From assembly GCA_911728455.2 (NCBI GenBank), contig OU452219.1, positions 18,755,397 to 18,819,396 of the forward strand: a DNA stretch of 64,000 nt. The letters run 5' to 3'. A program made the position numbers and the translations under genes. Within the stretch, counting starts at the first letter, position 1. Every line of letters begins with the position of its first letter. The DNA comes from Marthasterias glacialis (taxonomy: Eukaryota > Echinodermata > Asteroidea > Forcipulatida > Asteriidae). Shown piece after piece: positions 24,757 to 34,665 of the stretch. Below the pieces are notes generated by a model, which was given only the letters and a program-made list of their open reading frames with translations, made no database searches and was not told the DNA's origin.

Positions 24757-27700
24757 GTAAAGTTTCTTGACTGTAAGGATTCATAAACAACATTTAAAAT
24801 GATCGAAAAATCCTTTAGTGACTTACATTGTCCAAACTATGAGAACAGGGGTTGATTTCACAAAGAGCTAAGATTGATCTTAACTGCGAATCACTCTTAG
24901 TTGCTAAGCAAAGTGTGATGTCTCAATACAAATCACTATGGTAATACTGACAACGCATCTTAAGATGAATCTTAGTGCTTTGTGAAATCGACCCCTGTTC
25001 AGATAAACATATTGCCATGGAGTCAGTAAAAAACACACCATCCTTAGAAACACATCCGTTTAAAATACTTTGATTATTTAAAAACTGTAGGAACTCTTTT
25101 GCGAAGTCACAAAATGCGAGCACCTAGAATTCACTGATTACAAACCTTCCTAATCTCTGACCATTTAACGTCATCTTTGTGTTTTTGAATGATTGCACCA
25201 TGCCAGCCTGCATCATGATACACGCACATGGTGATTCCATGTACACAGTACAAAGAAAATTCTAATTTTCTATGCAGAATTGTGTCACCATACCTGTGTA
25301 CATGTACTGTGTACATATACAACCCATGAAGTTTAAATGGTTTTGAATGGTTGGTCAGCTTACTTGTAAATGGTAAATATTATGGAAAGTAAAGAGTTAA
25401 TTAACTTTCTTCTTGACGGCAAGAGGAACGGAATGAACAAAACTGTGGTCTCCTCTTAAAAACCAAGACGCAGGTACATGTTATTTTGTTTGTGTTAACC
25501 CTCCGACTGCTAGACCATTCAAAACCATTCGAGATTCCACCTAGCACGTTTCCTCATTGCCATTGTACACACATGGTATTACCATTTGAACAGTTGTTGA
25601 TATCAAGCTGTACTACCATTCAAAACCATTCATAGCATAATGGGTCCATCGATTCACCACAGCTGTACAACCATATGGAATGATCCTCACAAGGCTTTGT
25701 ATCAGCTTACCTACCATTCAAAACCACTTAGGGAATCAACACTGTACACAATTATTTCACCATTCAAAACCAGAATAATGAATGGTTTTAAATGTTGCCA
25801 AGAGTGGGAGGGTTAATAGACCATCCTTTCATGGAAAGCGACTTGAAAAGAGAGCAATGGTAACTTTACTATCAGGCTTTGGAAATGGGCCAGCTTAATG
25901 ATTTGGCATGATTCATGTATGTTCATGAAAAAAAGAATTTAAAAAACACAGATTCTGTATAATGTTTCTTATAGATGCCTCAAACACGAGTGACAACGAC
26001 CCGAGAGATTATGAGCAGCGACATTCCCATGAAGACCTCAGTGAGGAACCCAACGAATTCAGCGACCATGACGGCTATGTGTATGCTACCCAGCCAGAAG
26101 GGTACACGCCAGGCAGACAAAGGATGGAGTCTATGGTGGACGCTTTGCAGCAAGTCGGACACGAGAGCATCGAGAGGATAAAGGAGACAGTTATGGACTT
26201 GAATCGATCTTTCTTGGAGCAGCAGTTTGCGGCGGAGGAACGCAGGGAGAAACAAAGCAAGGAACATGAGATCCGCCTTCTTGAAGTGAGTCTAGTAGTT
26301 CAAAGGAAATAAACAAATATTGCATTATACAGGCCTGTGAAATGTCTGCTTTAAAGCTGTAGTCCGTTTTTTCATTGAATGTGGCAAACTTTTATTTACT
26401 AAAAACTACACCTACACAATTTGTACTAGTAGGTTTTATTTTAATAAAATTACACTATGTAAGATATCCTGGGCAAACAAAAGGATTTTTTGCAGTACAA
26501 ATATAAGGTTTGTTTCTTTCTTAGTCGTTTTTTTATTTATTTATTTTTTTTTTTTTCCTAGTGGAGCGATTGTCATCGCACATGTCCGATTCTATTCCAA
26601 TCGAACGCCTTTAGTTTTTAGAACACCTATCAGGCTATCAAGAGCTCCACTCGCATTGTCATTCTTACTTGTATGTATTTTTCCCGCTTTAAATTTAATG
26701 GTCCACTCACAGGCATGAATATATTGCTGTGCCATTTTGGGTGTCACAGTTATAGTGAGAAGTCATTTTCTATGTTCATTTCAAGCAGTGTTATGAAGTT
26801 CCATAATCTGTAAAAAGGGTTTCTGTTGAATTGAAAACTAAAACAACTTTAATACTCACAATATGTCAGATTTTAATCAAGTAGTTTTTTTATGAAGTTG
26901 TTCCCCTTTTTTTTAACATATTTACCTTCAGATGTTCATCAAAATGAGTGGCAAGGACCGCCAGCCCTCTCAGGAAACCGTGTACCCCATCAAGCTATCT
27001 CAATCCAACGTGCATCAGGGACAGTTCCATTCAAACCACACTCAACCTTCTACCGGACACACCCGACCATCGTCCAGTACATTGGTGGGCAGATTCGGTG
27101 GACAAGGGACAGAGGGATCGCGGCCTGAAAGTATGGAATGCCAGGTACGTGTACGCACACACACCTATGAAGAAGGTCCTTGAGAATGATCAGGGCCCAA
27201 TTTCACAGAGCTGCTTTAGCACAAAAAGTAGCTGAGCACAAACAAAAAGATGCTTACCAGAACAGGGTTACCAGCCAAAATAGCATGTTTACATGTACAG
27301 TCTGTGACTGGTATCCTGCTTATTTTTACTTAGCAGAGAATTTGTAAGCACTATAATTCTGCTTAAGCAGCTCTATGAAATTGGGCCCAGGTGCAGTGAT
27401 TGCAGTCCAACGCAGTCCAAGTTTGGCCCATCCCAAATACAGTTGATCCTGTCCCATTTATAATCGGAACAGTCCCGTCAGTGTTTTGGTGAAGACCCTT
27501 CTTTATGTTACGACTTTCATGGCAAATTCATTGTATCAACTGAATTCAGGCATGCAATTTTTCAGCTGATCAGCTGATTTCTTCACATCTGGTTTCTCAG
27601 CTGTGCCATTGAAAATTGAAAAAACACAGTAAAAAAGTCTTGCTGCGCAATTTTCCTCTGATTTTAGCAGGCCTGGAATTGCACTAAGGCCATGGAGGCA

Positions 27701-30669
27701 ATGGCCTCCGTTGCCCTGGTCTTGGCCTTGGTGCCCCTTCAAAAGAATCCCATAGATTTGAAGATTTTCCAATGGAAGTGCCCTTTGCAAAATGAAAATG
27801 GCATTGCCCTCTCAATGATGAAATTAGGACAAGCTGCAGTTGCATACCTGCTGATTCATTTTAGTTAATTCAAAGTCATGATTTCACTTTCCACAGGAAA
27901 CAGCATCGTCAGGCGTTTTGTTGTTATTATGCACTGTGTACTATTATTCATTATCATCGTTATTAATGATATCAATATTTCATAGAATTGTTATTTATTC
28001 CAATCCTCGTGTTTGAAAAAGAATACTTACCACACATGCAAAAATATCCTGTCTTGCTATAGTTTTTGTATGTGATTGTCCTAACACATAAAACTGAAGG
28101 ATATTCCCATCCAGGCAAATGAAATAAAACATTTGGAGCAAACCAAAAATACTTCTCAGGGTGACTGGTGCTGGTACCAACTGTATACCAAGATTACAAA
28201 TCATACAACACACATAACACCTGTGTTTCACTCTCTCTTCTCTTCACTGGATACCAGTCTATTTTCATATTATGTTTATATTACGTCTACATGTACTCAT
28301 TTTTCATTGTATCTGTGGTTCTGCTCCCACATATGATAGTAATTTGATAATGCCCATTACACACCTCATAGGGGCTTGGTTCTTCAAATACTACATGCCC
28401 CTTGCTTGTTGTACCTAAGAGTAATAATTCATTGTGGGGGGGGGGGGCGGACATTTGCACATGCTGGATCTTCACCATGTTCACTCTGGAATGAGTTGCC
28501 ACAAAACATTTGTAGTATTTCTTACATACAAAACCTCAAAACTGCTCTCAAGACTCTCTCGTTCAAATGAGCTTTCATGTAAGTCCAGAATTGTTGTATT
28601 TGTCATTCTGTTTTGTTATTAATATACTATTTGTATTTGATTGCCATTTTTGATTTTATGTTGCTTTTTCTGCACCTTGAGTATTGTATTAGATGAAATG
28701 GCGCATAAGAAATACTCATTATTATTATTATCATTATTATTATTATTAGTGAAACTAGGCATTCCAATCTTCTAAAAATGACCAGTCTCATAAAAGTTCC
28801 TTTGATTTTGGTATAGGAGACTGTGCGACTGGACAAGTCCTTCCTCAATGACCAGGCATCTACAACCTCCTCTGCCTGTTCCTCCTCAATGAACTGTCTC
28901 GTGCTGCGGCTTCATCCAGGAGATGACATCACAGATTGCCTGAAGAGGTTGATGGATGATAAAAGCATCCGGGCAGCTTGCGTTGTATCCTGCGTCGGCA
29001 GTGTCAGATGCGCCGAGTTGAGAATGGCCGATTCTAAAACGGTCAGTATTGACCCCTTTGCAAATGTCATCATTGCTTAATATAGAATTGATGTGCCTTG
29101 ATTTTTAGGGTTTATTGCAAAGAGCACCTTTAAAAAGGCACAAATTATCTACCATTGTATAGTTTTTGGTTCTAAAATTACAGTAGTCTGTCCTGACTAA
29201 AGATGGGTAGAGTCCAACATTAGAAATCTCAAAACGCTGTACACAGAAATCATTAACCCTGAGAGAGTAACTAATTCAAAAAACTGAATTTTTGTGTGGA
29301 AAAAAAAAAAATGAATCCGCGCGCTGCCTGGGCAGACACTTCTAAATTTCAGCGCATATGCGCATGATTGATTGCATAAGCAGATTATGAATAATGCATC
29401 TTATGGATGGTGCTTGAATACACTGTGTGCATGCGTAGCGCTTAGCGCATGCAGTGCATTCGTGTGATGCGTCAATCATGAGCCATGTTGGCACGCCACC
29501 ATCATGCATTTATATCAACTAGGTCTGCCCTTAGCGGAAAAATTTCAAACTCACAAAAGTGAGCTGTTTCAAAAACAACATTTTTTTCAGCCATCTGCCA
29601 TGTCTGCAAGTTCAAAACAGGATTTATTAGTTGTTTTTTCTTTTAAAATAAAATGCTCTTTCAAATTTTATTTGCGGGTATTAATTTATTTTCGGGCGCA
29701 AGCCACAGGAGCATGGACCATTATATCTTGAAGTAGTTCCTTCAGACAGAAAGTTCATGAAACTGTTCTTAATGTATTTGATACATTGTTTTCCAGATCA
29801 AGAAGTTGACCAGTAACCATGAGATTGTCTCCCTAGTGGGGACGTTATCAAAGAGTGGTATGCATCTGCATGTTTCTCTGTCGGACAATGAAGGAAAGGT
29901 AAGTACTATTCATTTTTATTTTTTAAAATTATCAACAATATTTGTTATTTTGTTTAAAAAATGAGTGTTTTGTTTGTTTTGTTTTGTTTTTTTTTTTTTT
30001 TTTTGGGGGGGGTTACTTTATATTGGTAATGACATGAATGATGTATATAATGCAATTGACTGCCACAAGTCACTGCTTTAGGCCTATGGAAGGCCATATC
30101 CAAATTGGTACCTGCTAAGGGCAGCCTATGCTTCAAGGCATGTCAACCCCGTGAACCAGCCGTGGCCATAGCCGCCAGTTCGGATATTGCTTAAATCTTT
30201 TCATCGAGGGGATTAGAGGGGATATTGACCCCTGAGACCAGCCTTTGATAAGCCTAGAATGTAAACTGTGCGTACGAATTATCCCATGATGTTGTTTTCT
30301 TCTCAGGTGATTTGGTGGGGGGGGGGTGGAGGGGCATAATGTAATCATAATGGGTATTAACATGAGGCTTAGAATGTACGCTGTATGTAAGGATTATACC
30401 ATGATGTTCCTTTTTCTTTTCTAAGTGATTGGGGGCATGCAATGGTTAACATGAGACCAGCCAAGAATGTACACTGACTAAAAACGAATTATCCCATGAT
30501 GTTGCGTTCTCTTCTCTAGGTGATTGGGGGGCATGTAATGGGTAACATGAAGGTGTTCACCACTGCTGAGATTGTGATCGGACAACTGCCGGGCATTGTG
30601 TTCACACGGGAAATGGACAGCAACACGGGCTACAAAGAGCTTGTCGTCGCGCAAGGTCAGATGCCATAG
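24219..30669 (+). CDS. SANT/Myb-like DNA-binding domain fused to a PPC (DUF296) domain
   Basis: Six coding exons join to 512 residues with frame kept throughout (phases 1,0,0,0,0). Residues 51-143 form a Myb/SANT trihelix-type DNA-binding domain (ETWSEADTRHLISVW, ICRRLKSYG, RTPAQCRNKTKNLRKGF, IFYKELDKVWG). Residues 225-295 are a charged coiled coil (SIERIKETVMDLNR, AAEERREKQSKEHEIRLLE, then MFIKM), the usual tail of such proteins. About 295-378 is low-complexity and Ser/Gln/His rich. About 380-506 is a PPC/DUF296 domain of the bacterial type: NHEIVSLVGTLS, MHLHVSLSDNEGK, VIGGHVMGNMK, TTAEIVIGQL, TGYKELVV. H452, H454 and H468 match the histidines I recall as the metal site of prokaryotic PPC proteins. 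It is likely a nuclear, multimeric DNA-binding protein, but the function is unknown. An alternative is two adjacent genes, since exon 3 begins with ATG and exon 2 would reach a stop if unspliced. The coiled coil continuing across exons 2-3 argues for one gene. Confidence 0.8.
24843..25000. mobile_element. MITE with GAACAGGGGTTGATTTC inverted ends
   Basis: The left end GAACAGGGGTTGATTTCACA and the right end TGTGAAATCGACCCCTGTTC are near-perfect inverted repeats, with further inner pairing (CTAAGATTGATCTTAA and TTAAGATGAATCTTAG). It lies in intron 1 of the SANT-PPC gene. Confidence 0.75.
25499..25812. mobile_element. piggyBac-like MITE with ACCATTCAAAACCA subrepeats, copy 1
   Basis: Bounded by TTAA on both sides (25495-25498 and 25813-25816) with ends CCCTCC and GGAGGG, which is the piggyBac signature (TTAA target duplication, ends starting CCC). 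The interior has at least five ACCATTCAAAACCA-like motifs. Copy 2 is at 42151-42491. It lies in intron 1 of the SANT-PPC gene. Confidence 0.75.
25975..26285 (+). CDS. SANT-PPC exon 2 (acidic linker and coiled coil)
   Basis: The acceptor is TTTCTTATAG, and the donor is GAA then GTGAGT (phase 0). It encodes an acidic linker (EDLSEEPNEFSDHDG) and the charged coiled coil ending EHEIRLLE. Confidence 0.82.
26932..27144 (+). CDS. SANT-PPC exon 3 (linker)
   Basis: The acceptor is TTTACCTTCAG, and the donor is CCAG then GTACGT (phase 0). It begins MFIKMSG, which fits as the end of the coiled coil, then a Ser/His/Gln-rich linker. It could be a separate start if the gene is really two genes. Confidence 0.72.
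27193..27388. mobile_element. MITE, GGGCCCAATTTCA family
   Basis: The ends GGGCCCAATTTCACAGAGC and GCTCTATGAAATTGGGCCC are inverted repeats. The interior contains AGCACAAACAAAAAGATGC and GACTGGTATCCTGCTTA. Same family as 53643-53839 and 63905 to the window end. It lies in intron 3 of the SANT-PPC gene. Confidence 0.8.
27665..27830 (+). repeat. Dispersed repeat, GGCCTCCGTTG family
   Basis: Second clear copy of the repeat at 16840-16978: ATGGCCTCCGTTGCCCTGG, TTGGCCTTGGTGCCCCTTC, AGTGCCCTTTGCAAAATG. Confidence 0.65.
28717..28750. repeat. (ATT)n microsatellite
   Basis: Imperfect ATT/ATC repeat following GCGCATAAGAAATACTC, which resembles the tail of the SINE family at 1998-2365. Confidence 0.6.
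28817..29041 (+). CDS. SANT-PPC exon 4 (start of PPC domain)
   Basis: The acceptor is TTTGGTATAG, and the donor is ACG then GTCAGT. 75 codons, phase 0 at both ends. It contains the first PPC strands and helix: CLVLRLHPGDDITDCLKRL, then ACVVSCVGSVRCAELRM. Confidence 0.82.
29797..29898 (+). CDS. SANT-PPC exon 5 (PPC core, H452/H454)
   Basis: The acceptor is GTTTTCCAG, and the donor is AAAG then GTAAGT. 34 codons, phase 0. It encodes NHEIVSLVGTLS and MHLHVSLSDNEGK, the central PPC motif with two histidines. Confidence 0.87.
30234..30452 (+). repeat. Two decayed tandem copies of the exon 6 splice-acceptor region
   Basis: Two intronic segments repeat the true intron 5 end and exon 6 start. Copy 1 has AATTATCCCATGATGTTG, CTTCTCAG then GTGATT. 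Copy 2 has a matching CCATGATGTT, TTTCTAA then GTGATTGGGGGCATG. The true copy has CTTCTCTAG then GTGATTGGGGGGCATG at 30520. Copy 2 lost the acceptor (AA instead of AG). Copy 1 keeps AG but its frame is disrupted by a G run. Confidence 0.8.
30520..30669 (+). CDS. SANT-PPC exon 6 (end of PPC domain, stop)
   Basis: The acceptor is TTCTCTAG, phase 0. It encodes VIGGHVMGNMKVFTTAE, then IVIGQLPGIVF and TGYKELVV, ending GQMP and TAG at 30667-30669. It includes H468 of the proposed metal site. Confidence 0.87.
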   Translation: MIGGHVMGNMKVFTTAEIVIGQLPGIVFTREMDSNTGYKELVVAQGQMP

Positions 30670-30948
30670 GTCAAGGTGACTTGGGTCAAATTTATGAGAC
30701 GTTGCTACGCCTACATGAACAAAGATGTAGTTTAATTCATTTTTTTTTAAACTGATGAGAAGAAATATGACTGACTGACATGGTTAAACTAGGGGCCAAG
30801 TTCATGGACGGCTGAGTACAAAGAAATATTGTGTTGCTTTGTAGGAACTTGGTATACAATGAATATTTATGAGGGCAATGATGAAAGTATTGAAGACAAT
30901 GTTTTTATACAACACCCATTTAGATCCTTGTCATTTGAATGGAGGATT

Positions 30949-31290
30949 GCAGGTCACGTGTCATTCAAATCAAATTATATACAATTGAGTAAGTTCCATT
31001 CAATGAGGTGAAGCAGAGTTGAATGGAACATTCCATCTTTTAACGAATGAAAATATTCTTATCATTGCACTCATAAATGCAGGTCACGTGTCATTCAAAT
31101 CAAATTATATACAATTGAGTAAGTTCCATTCGATGAGGTGAAGCAGAGTTGAATGGAACATTCCATCTTTTAACGAATGAAAATATTCTTATCATTGCAC
31201 TCATAAATGTCATTATTTGTATTCCTTCCACCTGGTTGAATAGAACATTCCATCTTTCAAGGAATGAAAATATTCTCGCCATTACACAAA
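30949..31290. repeat. 130-bp tandem duplication plus a partial third copy
   Basis: Two copies with a 130-bp period (30951-31080 and 31081-31210) differ at about one base. A diverged partial third copy (GAACATTCCATCTTTCAA, GAATGAAAATATTCT) lies at about 31238-31285. It is in the 3' flank or 3' UTR of the SANT-PPC gene. Confidence 0.85.
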
Positions 31291-33399
31291 TGCAAAACAT
31301 TCATTACTTGTTTTATGTAAAATCCAGGTAGATCTTTTAGGGGTAAAACTACAAGAATAAACAAGGTCTACAAGATCGTATTCTGGCATCCACTGCAAGG
31401 GCATTTTGTACAGCTTTATTTTCATTTCATTTTATATCTTCGGACAATAAAATACATAACGTACATTTAAAATTGGCCGGGTCAAGACAAGAGTTTGAAA
31501 AACTGTCATCGTAGATGAGCAAGACCCAAATTGCTTTGAGTCACACAGTGTGCCCTAGCGCACACAAGTTTGTTTGTTTTTTTGTTTTTTTTTAAAAGGA
31601 TGGAGTTGAAAATGCACAGTAAATAGTACCAAACTGCACGGTTTATGATGTGGGGTTTGAGTAAAGAATGCCGCGTCATCCAATCAAAATGACAAGGATC
31701 TACTTGGATGTTGTGTATTATACCAGCCAAATGACTATCTGTGTAGAACTACCTGTGCAGATCTATCATCAGCTGCCATAACCATTGTGACGATCTGTCG
31801 AGTGTCACCGAATTGTGCACCAACCGTCACAGTTGCCTGTCGTGCCATTTCATCGAGTTAAATTGAACAGTAAACAATGTACAGTGCCCAACAACAGTGC
31901 TTGCCATTTTGTCCTTGGTTTATGAATGTTACTGGCAGTTTTGGAAGGAAAAGTTGTCAAACTGTTCATTTGTTATCATCCTTGTGCTGGAAAAATGCGC
32001 TATCGTTTTGTTTGTTTGGAAATACTATCGTTTTTTTTGCATCAGGGAATGTGAATAATTTTATTGGATTTATTGCAACGTGGTTGGACTCTAACACAAT
32101 GCAGCTATGTGACTGGACTGGGAGCTGCTGATTTTAGGCACAAAACAGTTACTTGGAGAATCATGCACCATTGAAATTCAACTTTGGATTGATGGGGTTG
32201 GAACTCTAGTCAGTACCTTTCAGGCATGGTGTTGGAAACAATGAATGTGTGGGACATCTTCACCTGTGCATTGATTCTTTTATATTCTTTTGAATGTACA
32301 GACCTTTGTATTCTTTATCTTACTGCCGCCATGTTCCGTGTTTTGCCACATTTCCTTTTATGCAATGGCAAAAGATTGATCCATTAAAAACCCCAACCCT
32401 GCGAGATCCTCCACAATCCTATTCAGAAGGTGTCCGGTTGTGGAGGATCTAGGGCTACAGGCCCAACTAACAGTTGCTTATCATTGGGCCAGGCATACAT
32501 CAATCTTATCCAAGTACAAACGTTTTGGTGCTGAGTTGCCGTAGAGTGTAGGATATTGGAGGATTCCTAGCCAAAGATACTTGAGGTTGAGATCTGCTCA
32601 CTTAATGAATCGACCAATCAAAACTGGGAATGTGCACCCAAAAGCATGAAACAGCAATTCCCACATTACAAAATGGAAACATTGAAGCTGTCTCCATTCA
32701 AATTCAGATTGCTGCACTGTGCATTTTGTGTGCGGCAGGATGCCGAGCTACATGTAAAGATGCTGGTGTCATGCATTTTAATCATGTAGCACTGTTGACG
32801 GACAGTTGCTATGGTGATGGTATGGTGGGCCGGGCTAAATGGATCGGTCTTTTACAAGTACTGCTTCTCGTTGAATAAATAAAAAAATAAAAAAATGGGT
32901 CCAGACTAAAGCGGTTAAACTGCCTTAAATCAATGAAAACCCGGGTACCTTCACCACGATAGTTAGAGGCATTGTTCTACAAAGGAGAAGCATAACATTC
33001 ATTAAAGGTGTTTATCTGCGTTTAGATCTAAAATGTTCTTTGAATGTCTTGTATTTATAATAATAATAGTGACAGTAATGAAATTAATACAAAGTATCAG
33101 GCCTTGATCTTAGCCAAGGCCACCAAGGCCATTGGCCTCATGCCCTGTCGAGTAGGCCAGCATGCCCTTCAGACAAATTGCACCGTCACTACCAACTTGG
33201 CCAGCATGCCCTTGTACAATTTCTCTGATTTGGTCAGCAAAGGCCTGCCCCCGTTTAGATCAAGGCCTGAGATATGAGTAGGCCCTACTGAAGGGCCTCA
33301 CACAACAACTACCTCTGTTCATTTGGCAAAAAAGGCATTCCTGAAAACATCTCAGTTCCGTAAGAGCATGCAGCCAAGGCAACTACGATGGTCGCACAG

Positions 33400-33545
33400 A
33401 GCGATTACAGATATTTGAATTCTCGTTTGCTTGTGGATGACGAGAAGCAATTATAGTTCACTTTCATGCTCAAGAAGACAAATGGATCGATGGGGATTCG
33501 AACCCCCATGCTGTTGTCTTGGCTTCCATAACTTGGCTCGCATGC
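33400..33545 (-). mobile_element. tRNA-Leu-derived SINE fragment
   Basis: On the minus strand it carries a B-box GGTTCGAATCCCCATC followed by the body (TTGAGCATGAAAGTG, ATAATTGCTTCTCGTCATCC), matching the head-body junction of the SINE at 1998-2365. Confidence 0.6.
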
Positions 33546-34147
33546 CCAAGATGGCTCATCCACGACATGGTATTTTACTCTGAACACTGTACAGTCTGTT
33601 AAAAAAAGGAAAGTCAACATAAAGACTTTTGCCGAGTGTAAATAGAATTTGATAAAATTTACTTGAAAAACAAATTGTGCCAATGCCAAAGTGTGACATA
33701 AATAGTATAGGGCTAGTCCAAACCTATGCCCTAGCTCATGCTAATAGTTTGGAAGCAGTGCCCTGTTGCATTAATTAAAGCAGCCAAGTATTATCTGTGC
33801 TTTGTGTAATCTTGAGTTAAAGGAGAGAACTCATGTGTAAATATTCAGTGTCATTTTTAACTATTATTCAACTCGTCAATCAACGAAGGAAATGCAGATC
33901 TTTGTCTTTGTACATGTACATAGATTTATTGTAATATTCACAACAGATTGAAATCCATTGGGAATTTCAATAGCCGAGTATGATTACTTTTGTCGTCAAA
34001 AATTAACATATGACATTATCGTTTGATTTGTAAGGATCTTAAATGTGCTTTTACCTCAATACGTTTCCAAAGAACAATGGGGTGAATTCAAAGTGCTTTA
34101 CAATATAAATACCACTGCCTAACGGGCTTCAGGCATTCATGAACCAT

Positions 34148-34262
34148 TTGGGCCCAATTTCATGGCACTTAACCTATAATTCTGCGCTAAAAAAGTGCTT
34201 GATTTAATGAGCCATAAACTGTGAGCATAGAACTCTGCGGTAGGCAATTGCCATGAAATTGC
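34148..34262. mobile_element. MITE, GGGCCCAATTTCATGG family
   Basis: The left end GGGCCCAATTTCATGGCA is mirrored by TGCCATGAAATTGC on the right. The interior is shorter than in the copies at 27193 and 53643. Confidence 0.6.
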
Positions 34263-34555
34263 AACTGCTTAGGAGTACTGCATGAAGTACCTGCCAGTAA
34301 AATTGATTGGAAAAAAAACCTAAAATATCTCAGTTGCCATTGCTTTCTACAAGGTAGCCATTTTTTTTTTACTCTTGGATAGTAAGAAGTAACTCACAGA
34401 CAAGGGGCCACAACCAGGATATTTTACCACTGGTGAGTGTACACTTAACGTCCATGCACACGCATGACTGAACAAGTCGTTTGCATAACGGTACGTTTCA
34501 ATAAGACCCCTGTTGAATTTCCAAACTGGGAAACATTTCAACTCTGTGATGCACA

Positions 34556-34561
34556 TTTAAT
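34556..34561 (-). terminator. Candidate FCF1 polyadenylation signal
   Basis: ATTAAA on the minus strand, 56 bases after the FCF1 stop codon. It is a common variant of AATAAA, and no canonical copy lies closer. Confidence 0.45.
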
Positions 34562-34616
34562 ATTTTTTATAAAGTAACTTTTTGTAATAAATTATCCTGA
34601 AGTTCTCTGGAACAAC

Positions 34617-34665
34617 TCAAAGCTTCGGTGCTCCAAAGGCATCTGGCATCCTCTCGATTGTATAT
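34617..34665 (-). CDS. FCF1: FCF1 coding exon 6 (last)
   Basis: The acceptor is TTCTCTCAACAG, entered in phase 2. It encodes the [15 protein letters not shown] end and TGA. It is too short for routine ORF finding and was placed by homology to the FCF1 C-terminus. Confidence 0.88.

Larger units (their letters stand above)
30670..34555. other. Convergent intergenic region between SANT-PPC and FCF1
   Basis: Holds the 3' UTR of the SANT-PPC gene. AATAAA motifs lie at 31356 and 31446, and an AATAAATAAAA cluster at about 32872; none can be assigned as the true poly(A) site. It also holds the tandem duplication, a (GCC-rich) repeat at about 33095-33270, a SINE remnant and a MITE. No further exon is supported. 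Confidence 0.5.

Noticed and set aside
26286..26312. Read-through end of SANT-PPC exon 2 giving a shorter protein
   Set aside because: GTGAGT is a strong donor and the next exon continues the coiled coil; kept only as the alternative two-gene model.
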